Positions 26,190-37,021 are shown, counted from the stretch's first letter. The stretch is DNA of 64,000 nt from Blautia glucerasea (GCF_020537505.1 NZ_JAJBMO010000002.1:124001-188000), one strand, 5' to 3'. Notes: generated by a model not told the origin, from the sequence alone. Program-made: numbers and translations.

Positions 26190-28115
26190 TCAGCTCAGCT
26201 CGAACATCCCATGATACAACTGATAATATTTCCCCTTCTGCTCCAACAGGTCATCATGATCCCCCCGCTCCACAATCTTGCCCTGCTCCAGCACCATAAT
26301 GGCATTGGAATTGCGCACTGTACTAAGCCTGTGGGCGATCACAAAGACAGTTCTGCCTTCCATCAGCTGGTCCATGCCCCGCTCGATCAGTGCCTCTGTA
26401 CGGGTATCTACAGAGGACGTAGCCTCATCCAGGATCAGTACCGGAGGATCGGCTACGGCCGCTCTGGCAATGGCCAGAAGCTGTCGCTGTCCCTGGGACA
26501 GCTGGGCGCCGTCGGAGGTTACCATGGTATCATACCCCTGGGGCAGACGGCGGATAAAGGAATCTGCGTTGGCGATCTTCGCCGCCTTCTCAATTTCCTC
26601 CTGGGTAGCATCCAGCTTGCCGAAGCGGATATTGTCTGCTACAGTCCCTGTAAACAGATGCGTGTCCTGGAGAACGATTCCCAGGGAATGACGAAGGGAT
26701 TCTTTGCAGATCTCCCGCACATCAATCCCATCATAAACAACGGAACCGCCCTGCACATCATAGAAACGGTTGATCAAATTGGTGATGGTGGTCTTGCCTG
26801 CGCCTGTGGAGCCTACGAAGGCGATCTTCTGCCCTGGCTTTGCGTACAGGCTGATATCCTTCAAAATCATCCGTTCAGAATCATAGCCGAAATCCACATG
26901 CTCGAAACGGACATCCCCTCTCAACGGTACCAGCTCTCCATCCGTCTTCTTCCAGGCCCAGACAACTGCATTTTCCACTTCCGAAAATGTAGCAGAACCA
27001 TCGATTGTAGATTTTGAATCAGCTTCTCCATTGCGCGTACTCTTTCCATTTTCCTTTTCATAAAGAACCAGTTTTCCATTCTGGATCCTTGCCCGGACCA
27101 GTTCCACCTTTCCTTCGTCCACTTCCGACTCCAGATCCATTACCTGAAACACACGCTCCGCACCAGCCAGCGCCGCCAGAAGGAAATTACTCTGCTGGGT
27201 AAACTGGTTGATGGGAAGCGCCGCCTGGCGGACCAACACCAGATAGCTGGCCAGACTTCCCAGGTCTGCCTTCCCCTGCAGTACCAGAAGTCCTCCCAGT
27301 ACTGCCACAATTGCACAGTTAATATAAGAAATACTCACCACCACCGGCACCATAGTCGCCACATAGCCCTGGGCTCCGGTTCCCGCCTGGCGGAGCACCT
27401 CATTTTTCTCACAAAATTCCTGGAAGCTGGCATCCTCGTGGTTAAATACCTTCACCACCTTCTGCCCGCTGATCATTTCCTCAATAAAGCTGTTTAACGC
27501 CCCAAGGCTGTTCTGCTGCCTGGCATAATAAGTCTTGCTCCTGCTGCCGCTGAATTTAATATACCACAGCATGATCCCATAACACACCGTCACAATAATG
27601 GAAAGCCGCCAGTTCAGCACATAAAGAATGGTCAGGGTTCCCACCATCTGGATAAAGCTCTGGATCACCATGGCAAAGCTGTTGTTCAGGGCATCGGAAA
27701 TGGTATCAATATCATTGGTGAAAAGACTCATAATGTCCCCATGTCCGTTGCTATCAAAGAATTTCAAGGGCAAGGTCTGGATATGGGAAAAAAGGTCTCT
27801 TCGAATATCAAACAAAATCTTCTGGGATGCCTTCACCATCGTCTGGGAATATCCCCAGGAGGCCAGTGCACCAGTGGCAAAAATAACAGCAGCCACCAGC
27901 ACTCCTTTTAACAGTGTACGCACATTTCCATCCGCCAGGCCGTTGACAACCGGACGTATCATATAGGTTCCAAGAAGGTTGCACAAGGCACTGACCGACA
28001 CCAGAACGGCTACCACAAACAGCATCCGCTTGTGCCTTCCCATATAGGAGAGAAAATAGCCCACTGTCCTCTTCATATTCTCTGGCTTCCTGCCGCTATA
28101 GATTCCCGCTGCCAT
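26190..28115 (-). CDS. ABC multidrug-type exporter, catalytically competent half
   Basis: About 641 residues: six-helix membrane domain (residues 1-310), an inserted linker of about 55 residues rich in Ser/Lys/Glu (310-390), then an ATPase with GSTGAGKTT (Walker A), LSQGQRQLLAIARA (signature) and VLILDEATSSVD (Walker B with catalytic Glu), and an H-loop in IAHRLSTV. The ATG at 28115 is used because AAGGAGGGG precedes it. It overlaps the partner's stop by one base (TAATG). It forms a heterodimer with the gene upstream; the substrate is unknown, probably a drug or lipid. Confidence 0.9.
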   Translation of the reverse strand: MAAGIYSGRKPENMKRTVGYFLSYMGRHKRMLFVVAVLVSVSALCNLLGTYMIRPVVNGLADGNVRTLLKGVLVAAVIFATGALASWGYSQTMVKASQKILFDIRRDLFSHIQTLPLKFFDSNGHGDIMSLFTNDIDTISDALNNSFAMVIQSFIQMVGTLTILYVLNWRLSIIVTVCYGIMLWYIKFSGSRSKTYYARQQNSLGALNSFIEEMISGQKVVKVFNHEDASFQEFCEKNEVLRQAGTGAQGYVATMVPVVVSISYINCAIVAVLGGLLVLQGKADLGSLASYLVLVRQAALPINQFTQQSNFLLAALAGAERVFQVMDLESEVDEGKVELVRARIQNGKLVLYEKENGKSTRNGEADSKSTIDGSATFSEVENAVVWAWKKTDGELVPLRGDVRFEHVDFGYDSERMILKDISLYAKPGQKIAFVGSTGAGKTTITNLINRFYDVQGGSVVYDGIDVREICKESLRHSLGIVLQDTHLFTGTVADNIRFGKLDATQEEIEKAAKIANADSFIRRLPQGYDTMVTSDGAQLSQGQRQLLAIARAAVADPPVLILDEATSSVDTRTEALIERGMDQLMEGRTVFVIAHRLSTVRNSNAIMVLEQGKIVERGDHDDLLEQKGKYYQLYHGMFELS

Positions 28116-29983
28116 TATTCTCCCCTCCTTTCGCAAACTTCACTGACAAATCCACCCTTTATTTCCACACAAGAAGCATCCTTTTGTAAAAACCGCTCCT
28201 GTGTATCAGGCATTTGTCGTTTCTCATCCCACTGCCCGTGTTCCTCTATCGCATTTTCCTGCTCCCCCCTCATCTGTGACCTGTAAATCTCCTGATAGAT
28301 TGGATCATGAGCCAGCAGTTCCTTATGCTGCCCGGTACTATGCACTTTTCCATCCTCCAGGATCACGATCTGGTTCGTATTCATCACAGAAGTGATCCTC
28401 TGGGCAATGATAATCTTCGTCACATCCTTACGTGCCGCCAGTGCCTCCCGGATCTTCTTCTCCGTGGCCGTATCCACAGCACTTGTGGAATCATCAAAAA
28501 TCAGGATCTTCGCCTTTCCAACCAGTGCCCTGGCTATACACAGCCTTTGCTTCTGACCACCGGAAAGGTTGCCTGCCCCCTGCTCCAGCATGGAATCAAG
28601 CCCCTCTGGCATGCAGCTTAAGAATTCATCTGCGCACGCAGTTTTGCATGCCTCCCAGATTTCCCCATCTGTGGCCTGTGGGTTGCCCCAGCGCAGATTG
28701 TCCCTCACAGTTCCGGAAAACAGCACATTTTTCTGCAAAATAATCCCAACTGCATCACGAAGCGCATGCAGATCATACTCCCGTACATCCTTTCCCGCAA
28801 CCTTTACAACGCCCTCTGTAGCGTCATACAGCCTTGGGATCAGCTGCACCAGAGTTGTCTTGGACGCGCCGGTACCACCCAGGATTCCCACCGTCTGGCC
28901 AGACGGAATCTGGAGCTTTACTCCGGAAAGGGCATACTCTCTGGCATCCTTATGATATTTAAAGGAAACGTTTTCAAATTCAATCCTTCCATCTGCCACT
29001 TCCCCAATTCCATTTTCCGGAGAAGTCAGCTCCACATCCTCATCCAGCACTTCCGCAATTCGATGCGCACTGGCAAGAGAACGGGTAAGCAGAAGAAACA
29101 CGTTTGCAATCATCATCAGGGAGTTCATAATCTGCATGACATAGCTGAGAAAACCAGTCAGATCACCAACCGCCAGATTGGATTTCAGGATCATATTTCC
29201 TCCAAACCACATGATCAGCACAATGGCGCTGTACATCACTGACTGAAAGGCTGGCAAGTTCAGCACCGCATAATGAAAGGTAGTCTCCGAGGAACTGGTA
29301 AGATTGGTATTGACCTCTCCGAACTTTTCTTCCTCATATTCATCCCTGACAAAAGCTTTTACCGCGCGAATAGCAGTCAGGCCTTCCTGCACCACCCGGT
29401 TCAGCCGGTCCATAATGCCCTGCAGTCTGGTATACATAGGCGCAACTTTGGTCACGATCCAGAACAGCACCACGCCCAGCACCGGAATACACACCAGGAA
29501 AACAACGGCCAGCCTGGGACTTATCCAGAAGGAAAGAAGAATTCCCATCACCAGAAGTGACGGGCCTCTTGTCACCGGACGAAATCCAGCATTCACCATA
29601 TTTTGAAGCACCGTCACATCTGTGGTCATTCGGGTGATCAAAGAGGAAGCCAGAAAATGATCCAGATTGGAAAACGCATATTGCTGCACCTTGGCATACT
29701 CCGCTTTTCGGATTTCCGCACCCCAGCCATAAGCAGCCTTCGCAGCAAATTGTGCATACAAAAGCCCGGTGATCAGCGCCATCAGCGCGCAGAAGATCAT
29801 CTGCACTCCTTTTCCATAAATATAGGAAAGATCGTGGTTCGCCACGCCCACATCAATGAGATCCGCGATCATAATGGGAATAAACAGCTCAAAGCAGGTC
29901 TCAATAAGAACCAGAAGAGCTCCCAGAATCATATCCTTTTTATACGGTCCGGCATACTTTAAAAGCCGCTTCATGTCGTTCAA
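28115..29983 (-). CDS. ABC exporter, degenerate half of the heterodimer
   Basis: 622 residues with a six-helix domain and an ATPase with GGTGASKTT (Walker A), LSGGQKQRLCIARAL (signature) and ILIFDDSTSAVD. The catalytic Glu after Walker B is Asp and the H-loop His is Gln (IIAQRITS), the usual pattern of the non-hydrolysing site in heterodimeric exporters. A charged C-terminal tail of about 50 residues follows. The start is a TTG with AGGAG upstream, or the ATG three codons in. No regulator gene is adjacent. Confidence 0.9.
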   Translation of the reverse strand: MNDMKRLLKYAGPYKKDMILGALLVLIETCFELFIPIMIADLIDVGVANHDLSYIYGKGVQMIFCALMALITGLLYAQFAAKAAYGWGAEIRKAEYAKVQQYAFSNLDHFLASSLITRMTTDVTVLQNMVNAGFRPVTRGPSLLVMGILLSFWISPRLAVVFLVCIPVLGVVLFWIVTKVAPMYTRLQGIMDRLNRVVQEGLTAIRAVKAFVRDEYEEEKFGEVNTNLTSSSETTFHYAVLNLPAFQSVMYSAIVLIMWFGGNMILKSNLAVGDLTGFLSYVMQIMNSLMMIANVFLLLTRSLASAHRIAEVLDEDVELTSPENGIGEVADGRIEFENVSFKYHKDAREYALSGVKLQIPSGQTVGILGGTGASKTTLVQLIPRLYDATEGVVKVAGKDVREYDLHALRDAVGIILQKNVLFSGTVRDNLRWGNPQATDGEIWEACKTACADEFLSCMPEGLDSMLEQGAGNLSGGQKQRLCIARALVGKAKILIFDDSTSAVDTATEKKIREALAARKDVTKIIIAQRITSVMNTNQIVILEDGKVHSTGQHKELLAHDPIYQEIYRSQMRGEQENAIEEHGQWDEKRQMPDTQERFLQKDASCVEIKGGFVSEVCERRGE

Positions 29984-30255
29984 TTTCGGTCACACTCCTC
30001 ATATATTGTCATTTGCCCATAAAAAAATAAGTTTTTCGTGGTTATTATATCCATGTTTAAAAATTCCGTCAATTGGTGAAATAACAAAAATAGTACCGCA
30101 AATAACAGCAAACTATGCTCTGCAAATTTTGCCCCGTTGCCCGCATAAATATAAAAAGCCGCCAGTTTACAGTACATTTGCCACCATAAACCACCGACTT
30201 TTTAATCAAAAACAGATTTCCTTCTACAGGCTTTCATCCAAGGCCTTCGCAGCGG

Positions 30256-31650
30256 TTACGCCGCCTTCGCCGTTCCTTTCAGCTGCCCATGCACCTTCCG
30301 TCTCACCAACACAAAACACACCACCTGCATTGCAATGGTGATCGCCCAGGAGGCCGGATAGGAAATAAACAGGGTATACAAAGATCTATGCTGTGGGAAC
30401 ACCCAGAAGATCCACAGGATCCTGGTACCAACAGTACCAATAATGGAAAGGATCATAGGCACACCAGAATGCCCCATTCCGCGAAGAGCTCCAGGAAAAA
30501 GATCCATAATCCCACAGAGGAAATAAGGCACTGTCGTAATAGAAAGGATCTCCACGCCGCAGCGGATCACCTCTGCGTCCTCTGTATAAATCTTCAAAAT
30601 CTCACCGCCAAATATATAAGAACCGCAGCCCAGCACAAAAGCCATCACAAAGGACAAAATCCCACAATCCAGCAGCACCCGGTCCATTCGCTTATATTTT
30701 CCCACACCATAATTCTGGCTGGTAAAGCTCATGCAGGCCTGGGTGACTGCATTTACAGACGCATACAAAAATCCCAGAATATTATTCGCCGCCGTATATC
30801 CGGCCATGGCAGTGGCCCCAAAAGAGTTTACAGAAGACTGTAAAAGCACATTGGAAAAATTAATAACCGTACTCTGCACTCCTGCCGGGATCCCCACCTG
30901 GAAGATCTGTATCAGATAACATTTCTTAATACACAGCCTGGAAAACCGGAGCTGATAGCTGCTCTCAGTCTGATACAGGCAGCGTAGCACCAGAAAACAG
31001 GAAATCAGCTGGGATATCACCGTGGCAATGGCAACACCTGCCACTCCCATATGAAATACAATTACCAGAAACATATTCATCAATGCATTGGTCACACCTG
31101 CCACGATCAGAAACACCAGCGGCCGCCTGGTATCCCCCACAGCACGGAGAATCGCCGCACCATAGTTATAAAGCATGAAAAACGGCATTCCCAGGAAATA
31201 AATCCGCATATATAAGGCAGACTGTCCAATTACATCATCCGGCGTTCCCATAAGCTCCAGCGCAAATCTGGAAAAAACAAGCCCGAACACCGCCATAAAC
31301 ACCCCGCTGATCAGCGCCAGGGTAATGGCTGTATGCACAGTCTCAGACATCTCCTTGTGTTTCCCGGCTGCATAAAATCTGGCAGCCAGAACATTGGCGC
31401 CAAGGGAAATACCAATAAAAAGATTGATGAACATATTGATCAGCGCCGTAGTAGAACCAACTGCTGCAAGCGCCTGGCTGCCGGAAAAGCGTCCCACCAC
31501 GATAATATCCACGGCATTAAACATCAACTGCAAAATTCCAGAGACCATCAATGGAATCGCAAAAGAAATCAGCTTATCCATAATAGTCCCGTTACACATA
31601 TCGATTTCGTACTTATTCTTACTCAACTCTACCGCTCCCTCATCTCTCAT
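30256..31650 (-). CDS. MATE-family efflux transporter
   Basis: 464 residues with twelve hydrophobic helices in two halves (first half MVSGILQLMFNAVDIIVVGRFSG, second half GIPAGVQSTVINFSNVLLQSSVN), as in DinF/NorM-like cation-coupled drug pumps. The C-terminus is basic and cytoplasmic. The start is uncertain: an ATG at 31650 has no clear ribosome binding site, while a TTG eight codons in (31626) follows GAGGGAGCGG. It lies upstream of the ABC exporter pair on the same strand with a 270-bp gap, so probably a separate unit. Confidence 0.9.
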   Translation of the reverse strand: MRDEGAVELSKNKYEIDMCNGTIMDKLISFAIPLMVSGILQLMFNAVDIIVVGRFSGSQALAAVGSTTALINMFINLFIGISLGANVLAARFYAAGKHKEMSETVHTAITLALISGVFMAVFGLVFSRFALELMGTPDDVIGQSALYMRIYFLGMPFFMLYNYGAAILRAVGDTRRPLVFLIVAGVTNALMNMFLVIVFHMGVAGVAIATVISQLISCFLVLRCLYQTESSYQLRFSRLCIKKCYLIQIFQVGIPAGVQSTVINFSNVLLQSSVNSFGATAMAGYTAANNILGFLYASVNAVTQACMSFTSQNYGVGKYKRMDRVLLDCGILSFVMAFVLGCGSYIFGGEILKIYTEDAEVIRCGVEILSITTVPYFLCGIMDLFPGALRGMGHSGVPMILSIIGTVGTRILWIFWVFPQHRSLYTLFISYPASWAITIAMQVVCFVLVRRKVHGQLKGTAKAA

Positions 31651-31772
31651 TCAAACTGTCCGCAAAATTTTCTCTCTGCCACAGCATTCTCCTGCGTATA
31701 GACACATTTGTATGGAAAATGCATAAAATCGTGTCTAAAAGGGCTTTCTACAGAAAGCCCTTTTCAAACGCA

Positions 31773-34700
31773 TTAGCTATTATAGTTCTTTGGAAGCCAT
31801 TTTTCAAGCACGGAATAAATAACCTCCATATCGATAGGCTTGGTAATATAGCCGCTCATTCCACACTCTGCTGCCCGGTTTTCATCCTCTGGAAAGACAT
31901 TGGCCGTCATGGCGATCACCGGAATATTTTTCCAGTAATCGCTTTCCCCGGCACGAATGCTCTCTGTGGTCTCGTAACCATTCAGGACCGGCATCTGGAT
32001 ATCCATGAAGATCAGTTCATAATAATGTTCCGGGTGGCTGCCAAGAAGCCGGATGGCCTCCTGTCCGTTCTCTGCCACATCCACGATCAGACCAGGCTCA
32101 GACAACAGCTCATAGGCAATCTCCCGGTTCAGTTCATTGTCCTCCACCAGCATGATCCGGCGTCCCCTCAGGAAAGCAAGATCCCGTTCCTTTTCTTCCC
32201 CGGTCTCTGTTTCTCCCACAGCCGCTTCTATCTTTTTCTCCTTCGCTGCCAGGGTCAACTCCAAACACACAATAAAAGTGGTACCCTTTCCCTGCTGACT
32301 TGCCACTTCTATATTTCCACCCATCTGGCTGATGATCGATTTGGCAATGGAAAGACCAAGTCCGGTTCCCTGGGTAGCGTTTGTCATACTGTTATCCTCA
32401 CGGGAAAAAGGCTCAAAAAGTTTCTCCTGAAACTCCCTGGACATACCAATTCCGTTATCCCGTACCACGAAGGTATACCTTGCCCTGCCTGTCATCAGGC
32501 TGCTGCTCTGTGTCACCTTCACACGTACCCGTCCATGCTCCGGTGTATATTTCACAGCATTGGAGATCAGATTGATCAGCACCTGACGAAGTCTCACCGG
32601 ATCTGCCAGAACATAGGCATCCCGGATTTCTTCCATATCCATATCCAGAATCTGTTTTTTCTCCATAGCTGCAGGACGGCAGACTCCATCCACAATTTCC
32701 ATTGCCTTGATAAGGGACAGTGGCTCTTCGTGGAGGACTGTATCCCCGCTTTCAATCTTGGACATATCCAGAACCTCATTGATCAGCTCCAGAAGATGTC
32801 TGGAAGAATCATCGATCTTCTGCAGGCAGTCCCGGATGCGCTCCGGATCATCTAAGTGGTTCATGGCAATCTGCGTCATACCAAGAATTCCGTTCATAGG
32901 CGTCCGGATGTCGTGTGACATGCTGCTAAGGAAAACACTCTTAGCCTTGTTGGCTTCCTCCGCCGATTTGTAGGCATCCTTCAGGCTGTTCATCAGCTGC
33001 TCATTCCGGCTGTGGCTCTCCTGCACATCTGTTGCAATCAAAGCCATCATGCCTGGCATAACATTTTCGTCGTCCAGACGGATAAACTGGAAACGGACCC
33101 AGCGGTAAGCTTCCTTCGCCTTGATCCTCGCCTCACATTCATAGCTTTCCTCCTGCTCCAGAAAGGTATGGGAAAGCTCTGACAGCTTTAATTTCAGCCT
33201 TACCTTTTCCCAGTCGGAGGGTTCACAGTTTGGTGCCAGATACTCTTTCAAAAAGTCCCCGTAATATCCGTCCGGAATCTTTTTATCCAGAAGTCTCTGG
33301 CTTCCCCTGTAAGAAACCTTATATTCTCCGGACATCATATCCACATACAAGATGATCAATGAATTTCTTGCCACAGCATGAAGAAGCTGCCTTGTTTCAC
33401 TGCCGCTTTGGTGAAGGAAATCAAGAATGGTCTCTCCATCATTGTCGCTTTGTTTTTCACTGGCTGCATCCCAGCTTTCCATTTCCATGAAAAATCTGGC
33501 TGTCTCTGCTTCATTTGGATCTACGGCCTTGCCATATACAGAATAGCAGGTGCGGATCCTTCCTGCACCAAGCAGATAAGACAGATCTGCCTGCAGCCCT
33601 TCATCCTCTTCCAGAAGCTCTACCAGCTCTGGACAGTAAAGGGAGCCTTTTCCCTGTGAAAATTCTTCCAGAACCTGATTCAGTTTTTTCGCCAGCTTAT
33701 AGCTCCGTCCTATAAAGTCGGTAGCTGCATCCAGACAGTCACTAATATGTATAATCTCGATCAGGAAACGGACATCCGATCTGGTATTGTCAAACTCAGC
33801 AGGATAGCCTATTTTTCCATCCCAGGATTTGTGATGTCCCAGAACCGCATCTTTATATTTGCGAAGACAGGGGATTTCTTCAATAAATTTGGCACTTTCC
33901 TCAGGATGGGTGAGAATATCCTGCCGTTCTCTTTTTGTCAGCTGTCTGGACTGCTTATTTACAATGGAAGCCAGCCGGATCATTCCCAGATCCAGAAGGA
34001 GTGCTGACTGGGAGACAAAATCCAGAAGGTTCTCCTGGTTTTCCAGTACTTCCACCACGTTCTCATAGCCCAGGGTTCCAATGAGAAGCTCCGGCCTTTT
34101 CTTTATCACCGCATTCAAAATATGTCTGGCGATCTGCTCCACCATTGCGCTGTGCATAGCGGTGCCTTCCTCACGGCTTAACATGATCTGCATAAGGACC
34201 AGAGTGTCCACCTCATCTCCAGTCACATATTTCAGAACATCCCCAAGGGAACGCCACACCACATCATTTACAAAGGTATCGTTCTTTGTGCGGGATAACC
34301 GTCTGATGGTGCTCACATAATTCGTCACACAGAATTCCCGGATATCCGGGGCTCCATGATAGTCATCACCATATTTTCCCACCAGCTCCAGAATGGTTGG
34401 CAGATGATTGATCACCACCTGGAAATAACGGCTGTCGGAAAAAGATACGCCCTCCTGGCTGTCCAGACCATCATTCTCCATGCTGTACTCGCAAAATTTC
34501 CGGTAATCCTCCAAAAGCTCTGTGCAGGTAATTTTGCCCTGATAGAACAAACAGGACTTATAATTGCAATAGATTTCATCCAGCATCTCATAAGGATTTG
34601 GATTCTTCTCAAGCTCCTGCTGATAATAATACCCTAATACATCCGTTGCCCTGGAAAGAAGAGCCGGATCGATCTCATGCACTGTAAAGCGAAGGACAGA

Positions 34701-35390
34701 ATTCCCCAGAAGATCATAATTCAACTCTTCAATCAGTCCGTCAAAATCAAACCGCTCCCCATCCAGCGCCCGGATCTTCCCGTCATTATAAAACACCAGT
34801 GCCTCATCTATACACTGGAGAAGCTCCTTCGCAGTGCCAAGATTAAAATTCATCATTACCACTGGAAAGTTATAATATGAATAAAGAATTCGTTTTCTTA
34901 CGTCAAAATCCTCAATTTCAAAATAATGGGCAGAAAGTGCACGAATCCTGTTATAGTACATCATTCCCTTCTTTCCATCCTCGTCGCCAAAGGGACGGTT
35001 ATATAGATTTCCCAACAGATTCAGTGTCCAGATATAAGAATCCAGATCCTCACTGTTCTGGAAATATTCATCCAGAAGCTCCAGCACCTCCAGCATAGCA
35101 AGGTTATCCTCGTATCCCTCGTCATTTGCCATGCGGATCTGATGCAGAAGCTCCCTGGCAAGCTCATCGCTGAGCCTTGCCTCTCCATCTAGGAACGGAC
35201 GGATATAAAGATTCAGAAGTGCCTCATTTTCAATATAAAGGCGGCGCATGACCCTGGATTTGTTCTTCAGATTCTCGATCCATATTTCCTGGTCATCTGC
35301 CTTTAACAGATTCTCCTGAATATGATCCTCTCTCTTCAGATTCTCTTTATATTTGGTATAAAAATGAATAATATTTTCCCTCGTGATCAT
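31773..35390 (-). CDS. Giant soluble hybrid histidine kinase with degenerate HD-GYP domain
   Basis: About 1,205 residues, no membrane segment. Residue numbers below count from the longer in-frame ATG at 35438, 16 codons upstream. N-terminal helical repeats (1-400) look TPR-like. Residues 415-615 resemble an HD-GYP domain: HHKSWDGKIGYP at 535-546 matches the GYP signature, but the HD dyad position reads LLDLGMI, with the metal-binding His lost. A PAS-like region (690-800) leads to the H box SHDIRTPMNG (about 841), an ATPase domain (GTGLGLS) and a receiver (FMDIQMP, ITKPID). The preferred start at 35390 overlaps the upstream diguanylate cyclase stop (ATGA). It probably senses c-di-GMP or uses the inactive domain as a scaffold; this is inference. 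Confidence 0.8.
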   Translation of the reverse strand: MITRENIIHFYTKYKENLKREDHIQENLLKADDQEIWIENLKNKSRVMRRLYIENEALLNLYIRPFLDGEARLSDELARELLHQIRMANDEGYEDNLAMLEVLELLDEYFQNSEDLDSYIWTLNLLGNLYNRPFGDEDGKKGMMYYNRIRALSAHYFEIEDFDVRKRILYSYYNFPVVMMNFNLGTAKELLQCIDEALVFYNDGKIRALDGERFDFDGLIEELNYDLLGNSVLRFTVHEIDPALLSRATDVLGYYYQQELEKNPNPYEMLDEIYCNYKSCLFYQGKITCTELLEDYRKFCEYSMENDGLDSQEGVSFSDSRYFQVVINHLPTILELVGKYGDDYHGAPDIREFCVTNYVSTIRRLSRTKNDTFVNDVVWRSLGDVLKYVTGDEVDTLVLMQIMLSREEGTAMHSAMVEQIARHILNAVIKKRPELLIGTLGYENVVEVLENQENLLDFVSQSALLLDLGMIRLASIVNKQSRQLTKRERQDILTHPEESAKFIEEIPCLRKYKDAVLGHHKSWDGKIGYPAEFDNTRSDVRFLIEIIHISDCLDAATDFIGRSYKLAKKLNQVLEEFSQGKGSLYCPELVELLEEDEGLQADLSYLLGAGRIRTCYSVYGKAVDPNEAETARFFMEMESWDAASEKQSDNDGETILDFLHQSGSETRQLLHAVARNSLIILYVDMMSGEYKVSYRGSQRLLDKKIPDGYYGDFLKEYLAPNCEPSDWEKVRLKLKLSELSHTFLEQEESYECEARIKAKEAYRWVRFQFIRLDDENVMPGMMALIATDVQESHSRNEQLMNSLKDAYKSAEEANKAKSVFLSSMSHDIRTPMNGILGMTQIAMNHLDDPERIRDCLQKIDDSSRHLLELINEVLDMSKIESGDTVLHEEPLSLIKAMEIVDGVCRPAAMEKKQILDMDMEEIRDAYVLADPVRLRQVLINLISNAVKYTPEHGRVRVKVTQSSSLMTGRARYTFVVRDNGIGMSREFQEKLFEPFSREDNSMTNATQGTGLGLSIAKSIISQMGGNIEVASQQGKGTTFIVCLELTLAAKEKKIEAAVGETETGEEKERDLAFLRGRRIMLVEDNELNREIAYELLSEPGLIVDVAENGQEAIRLLGSHPEHYYELIFMDIQMPVLNGYETTESIRAGESDYWKNIPVIAMTANVFPEDENRAAECGMSGYITKPIDMEVIYSVLEKWLPKNYNS

Positions 35391-36751
35391 TCCGTCTTGC
35401 CCCTTTTGGAAATACGTCTGTGGTTCTGGTTTTTGCACTGATACATCCGGCTATCTGCCTCTTTCACCAGCTCCGCAAGCTTTCCCTCTTTTTCTTCAAA
35501 TGCCACAACACCATAGGAAAAACTGATGTGCCGGCATTCCCCGTTAATATGAAAATGGATGGGATTCTCCTCCAGGATCTTATTCATCTGCTTCCGGATT
35601 TCCTCTGCGGAAAGCACAGACAGGATCAGAAATTCATCTCCAGCATACCTGTATAACATATCCTCTCTGTCTATAACCCGTTTCACATTCTTTGCAAAAT
35701 GCACCAGATAGCGGTCTCCATTCTCATGTCCATAACAGTCATTGATCTCCTTCAAATAGTCCAGATCAATAAATACCAGACTGCCAGTTCCATGATTCTG
35801 GATAAAGCGCTTACTGTTCCGGTCAAAGGCTGCGCGATTCAGACAGCTGGTCAGGGTGTCCTTCTCCATAGATTCCTTCAGCCGTTCAATACGAAGCTCC
35901 TCCTTTGCAAGCAGGCGCACCATCTGATCGTAATTCTCCTTCTCCTGCTCCAGGGATTTCAGATACATCCTCTCAAACTCCGGGATATGCTGGCGGATCT
36001 CTTCTTTATCGCTTCTGTACGCGGCCGTACGCATAAGCTTATATACCGGGCAAAAGCTTCCGCTGAAATTCTTGGCGTTCCTGATATAATTGCCAATCCG
36101 CAGGATATCTTCCCAGCGTTCTTCCTCTGCCATTACCTGAAGAAATTCCACAAAATAGCAGACACAGAAGCTTAAAGTATCTCTGGCACCCTCCCCTGCT
36201 TCCATTTTCTTCATATAAGTATTAAATTCTTCTGCAATTGTAGTCTTATCCTTCTGCTGGTAAAGGCGGAGATACATATCTGTGAATTCCTTCTGAAGCA
36301 GGAAAAATGCCTTTCCGTCCTCTGGAAGCTCTTTTTCTTCCAGAATGGCCTGCATATTCCCGGCCGCCTGCTCTGCCTCTGCAAGATCTCCCATTCCCAG
36401 CTTCACATAAACCCTGCTGTCATAATAGACCAGCTCATTTAAGGTATCTGAATCCCAGAAGTCCACACCGCTGCCACAGGGATCCAGTCTGGAAATATCC
36501 ATCATTTTTTCCAGATAGAGGTCTGCCTCCTGGAACAGTCCACAGTCTGTAAACGCTGCAACAATGGTGTTGTAAACAGATTTCAGCGGAGATCTTAAGG
36601 TGAAACCGGAATTGGCATATTTCAGGCCATATTCCACAATTTTCGGCGAAAAGCCCAGACAGAAATAAAGTCTTACCAGGGCAAGATAAATTCTGGATTT
36701 CTCCTTAGAACGCTCCAGATGAAATCCTGCTTCCCGGCAGATTTCGATCAA
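35387..36751 (-). CDS. TPR-like GGDEF protein, probably frameshifted near its start
   Basis: N-terminal TPR-like helices (1-290) and a GGDEF domain with AGDEF in place of GGDEF, a variant often still active; no inhibitory RxxD. The frame shown starts at a TTG, but reading on upstream the same frame stays clearly coding (KVKTGTWTREDTARCIEDL...YSVSYGVFAYNFREYAFP) until a stop at about 36919. A good start (ATG at 36927 after AGGAGAG) lies in another frame that stops within ten codons. A one-base slip in the A-rich tract around 36895-36915 would join them. It is coupled to the hybrid kinase downstream. Confidence 0.75.
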   Translation of the reverse strand: MIEICREAGFHLERSKEKSRIYLALVRLYFCLGFSPKIVEYGLKYANSGFTLRSPLKSVYNTIVAAFTDCGLFQEADLYLEKMMDISRLDPCGSGVDFWDSDTLNELVYYDSRVYVKLGMGDLAEAEQAAGNMQAILEEKELPEDGKAFFLLQKEFTDMYLRLYQQKDKTTIAEEFNTYMKKMEAGEGARDTLSFCVCYFVEFLQVMAEEERWEDILRIGNYIRNAKNFSGSFCPVYKLMRTAAYRSDKEEIRQHIPEFERMYLKSLEQEKENYDQMVRLLAKEELRIERLKESMEKDTLTSCLNRAAFDRNSKRFIQNHGTGSLVFIDLDYLKEINDCYGHENGDRYLVHFAKNVKRVIDREDMLYRYAGDEFLILSVLSAEEIRKQMNKILEENPIHFHINGECRHISFSYGVVAFEEKEGKLAELVKEADSRMYQCKNQNHRRISKRGKTE

Positions 36752-36971
36752 TGGGAAGGCATATTCCCGGAAATTGTATGCAAAAACACCATAACTTACG
36801 GAATAGATTTCTTCTGTATATACAGTAAGATCAGGTGCCTGCTCCAGATCCTCTATACAGCGTGCCGTATCCTCTCTGGTCCATGTCCCTGTCTTTACTT
36901 TCTTTTTAATTTCTTCATCTTATACATATAAGTCCGACTCTCCTGCTTATTGCTTTTGTTAGATAGATTTT

Positions 36972-37021
36972 AAAGGATTTTTACAAGAAATACAACCTTG
37001 AACTTGTATATTCTATACAAG
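36972..37021 (-). promoter_or_regulatory. Promoter with palindromic operator before the GGDEF gene
   Basis: Leftward promoter: -35 TTGTAT about 36990-36995, 17-bp spacer, -10 TAAAAT about 36967-36972 on the complement. Just upstream is a perfect palindrome CTTGTATA-TTC-TATACAAG (37003-37021), a good candidate for a dimeric regulator site. The regulator is unknown. Confidence 0.45.
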
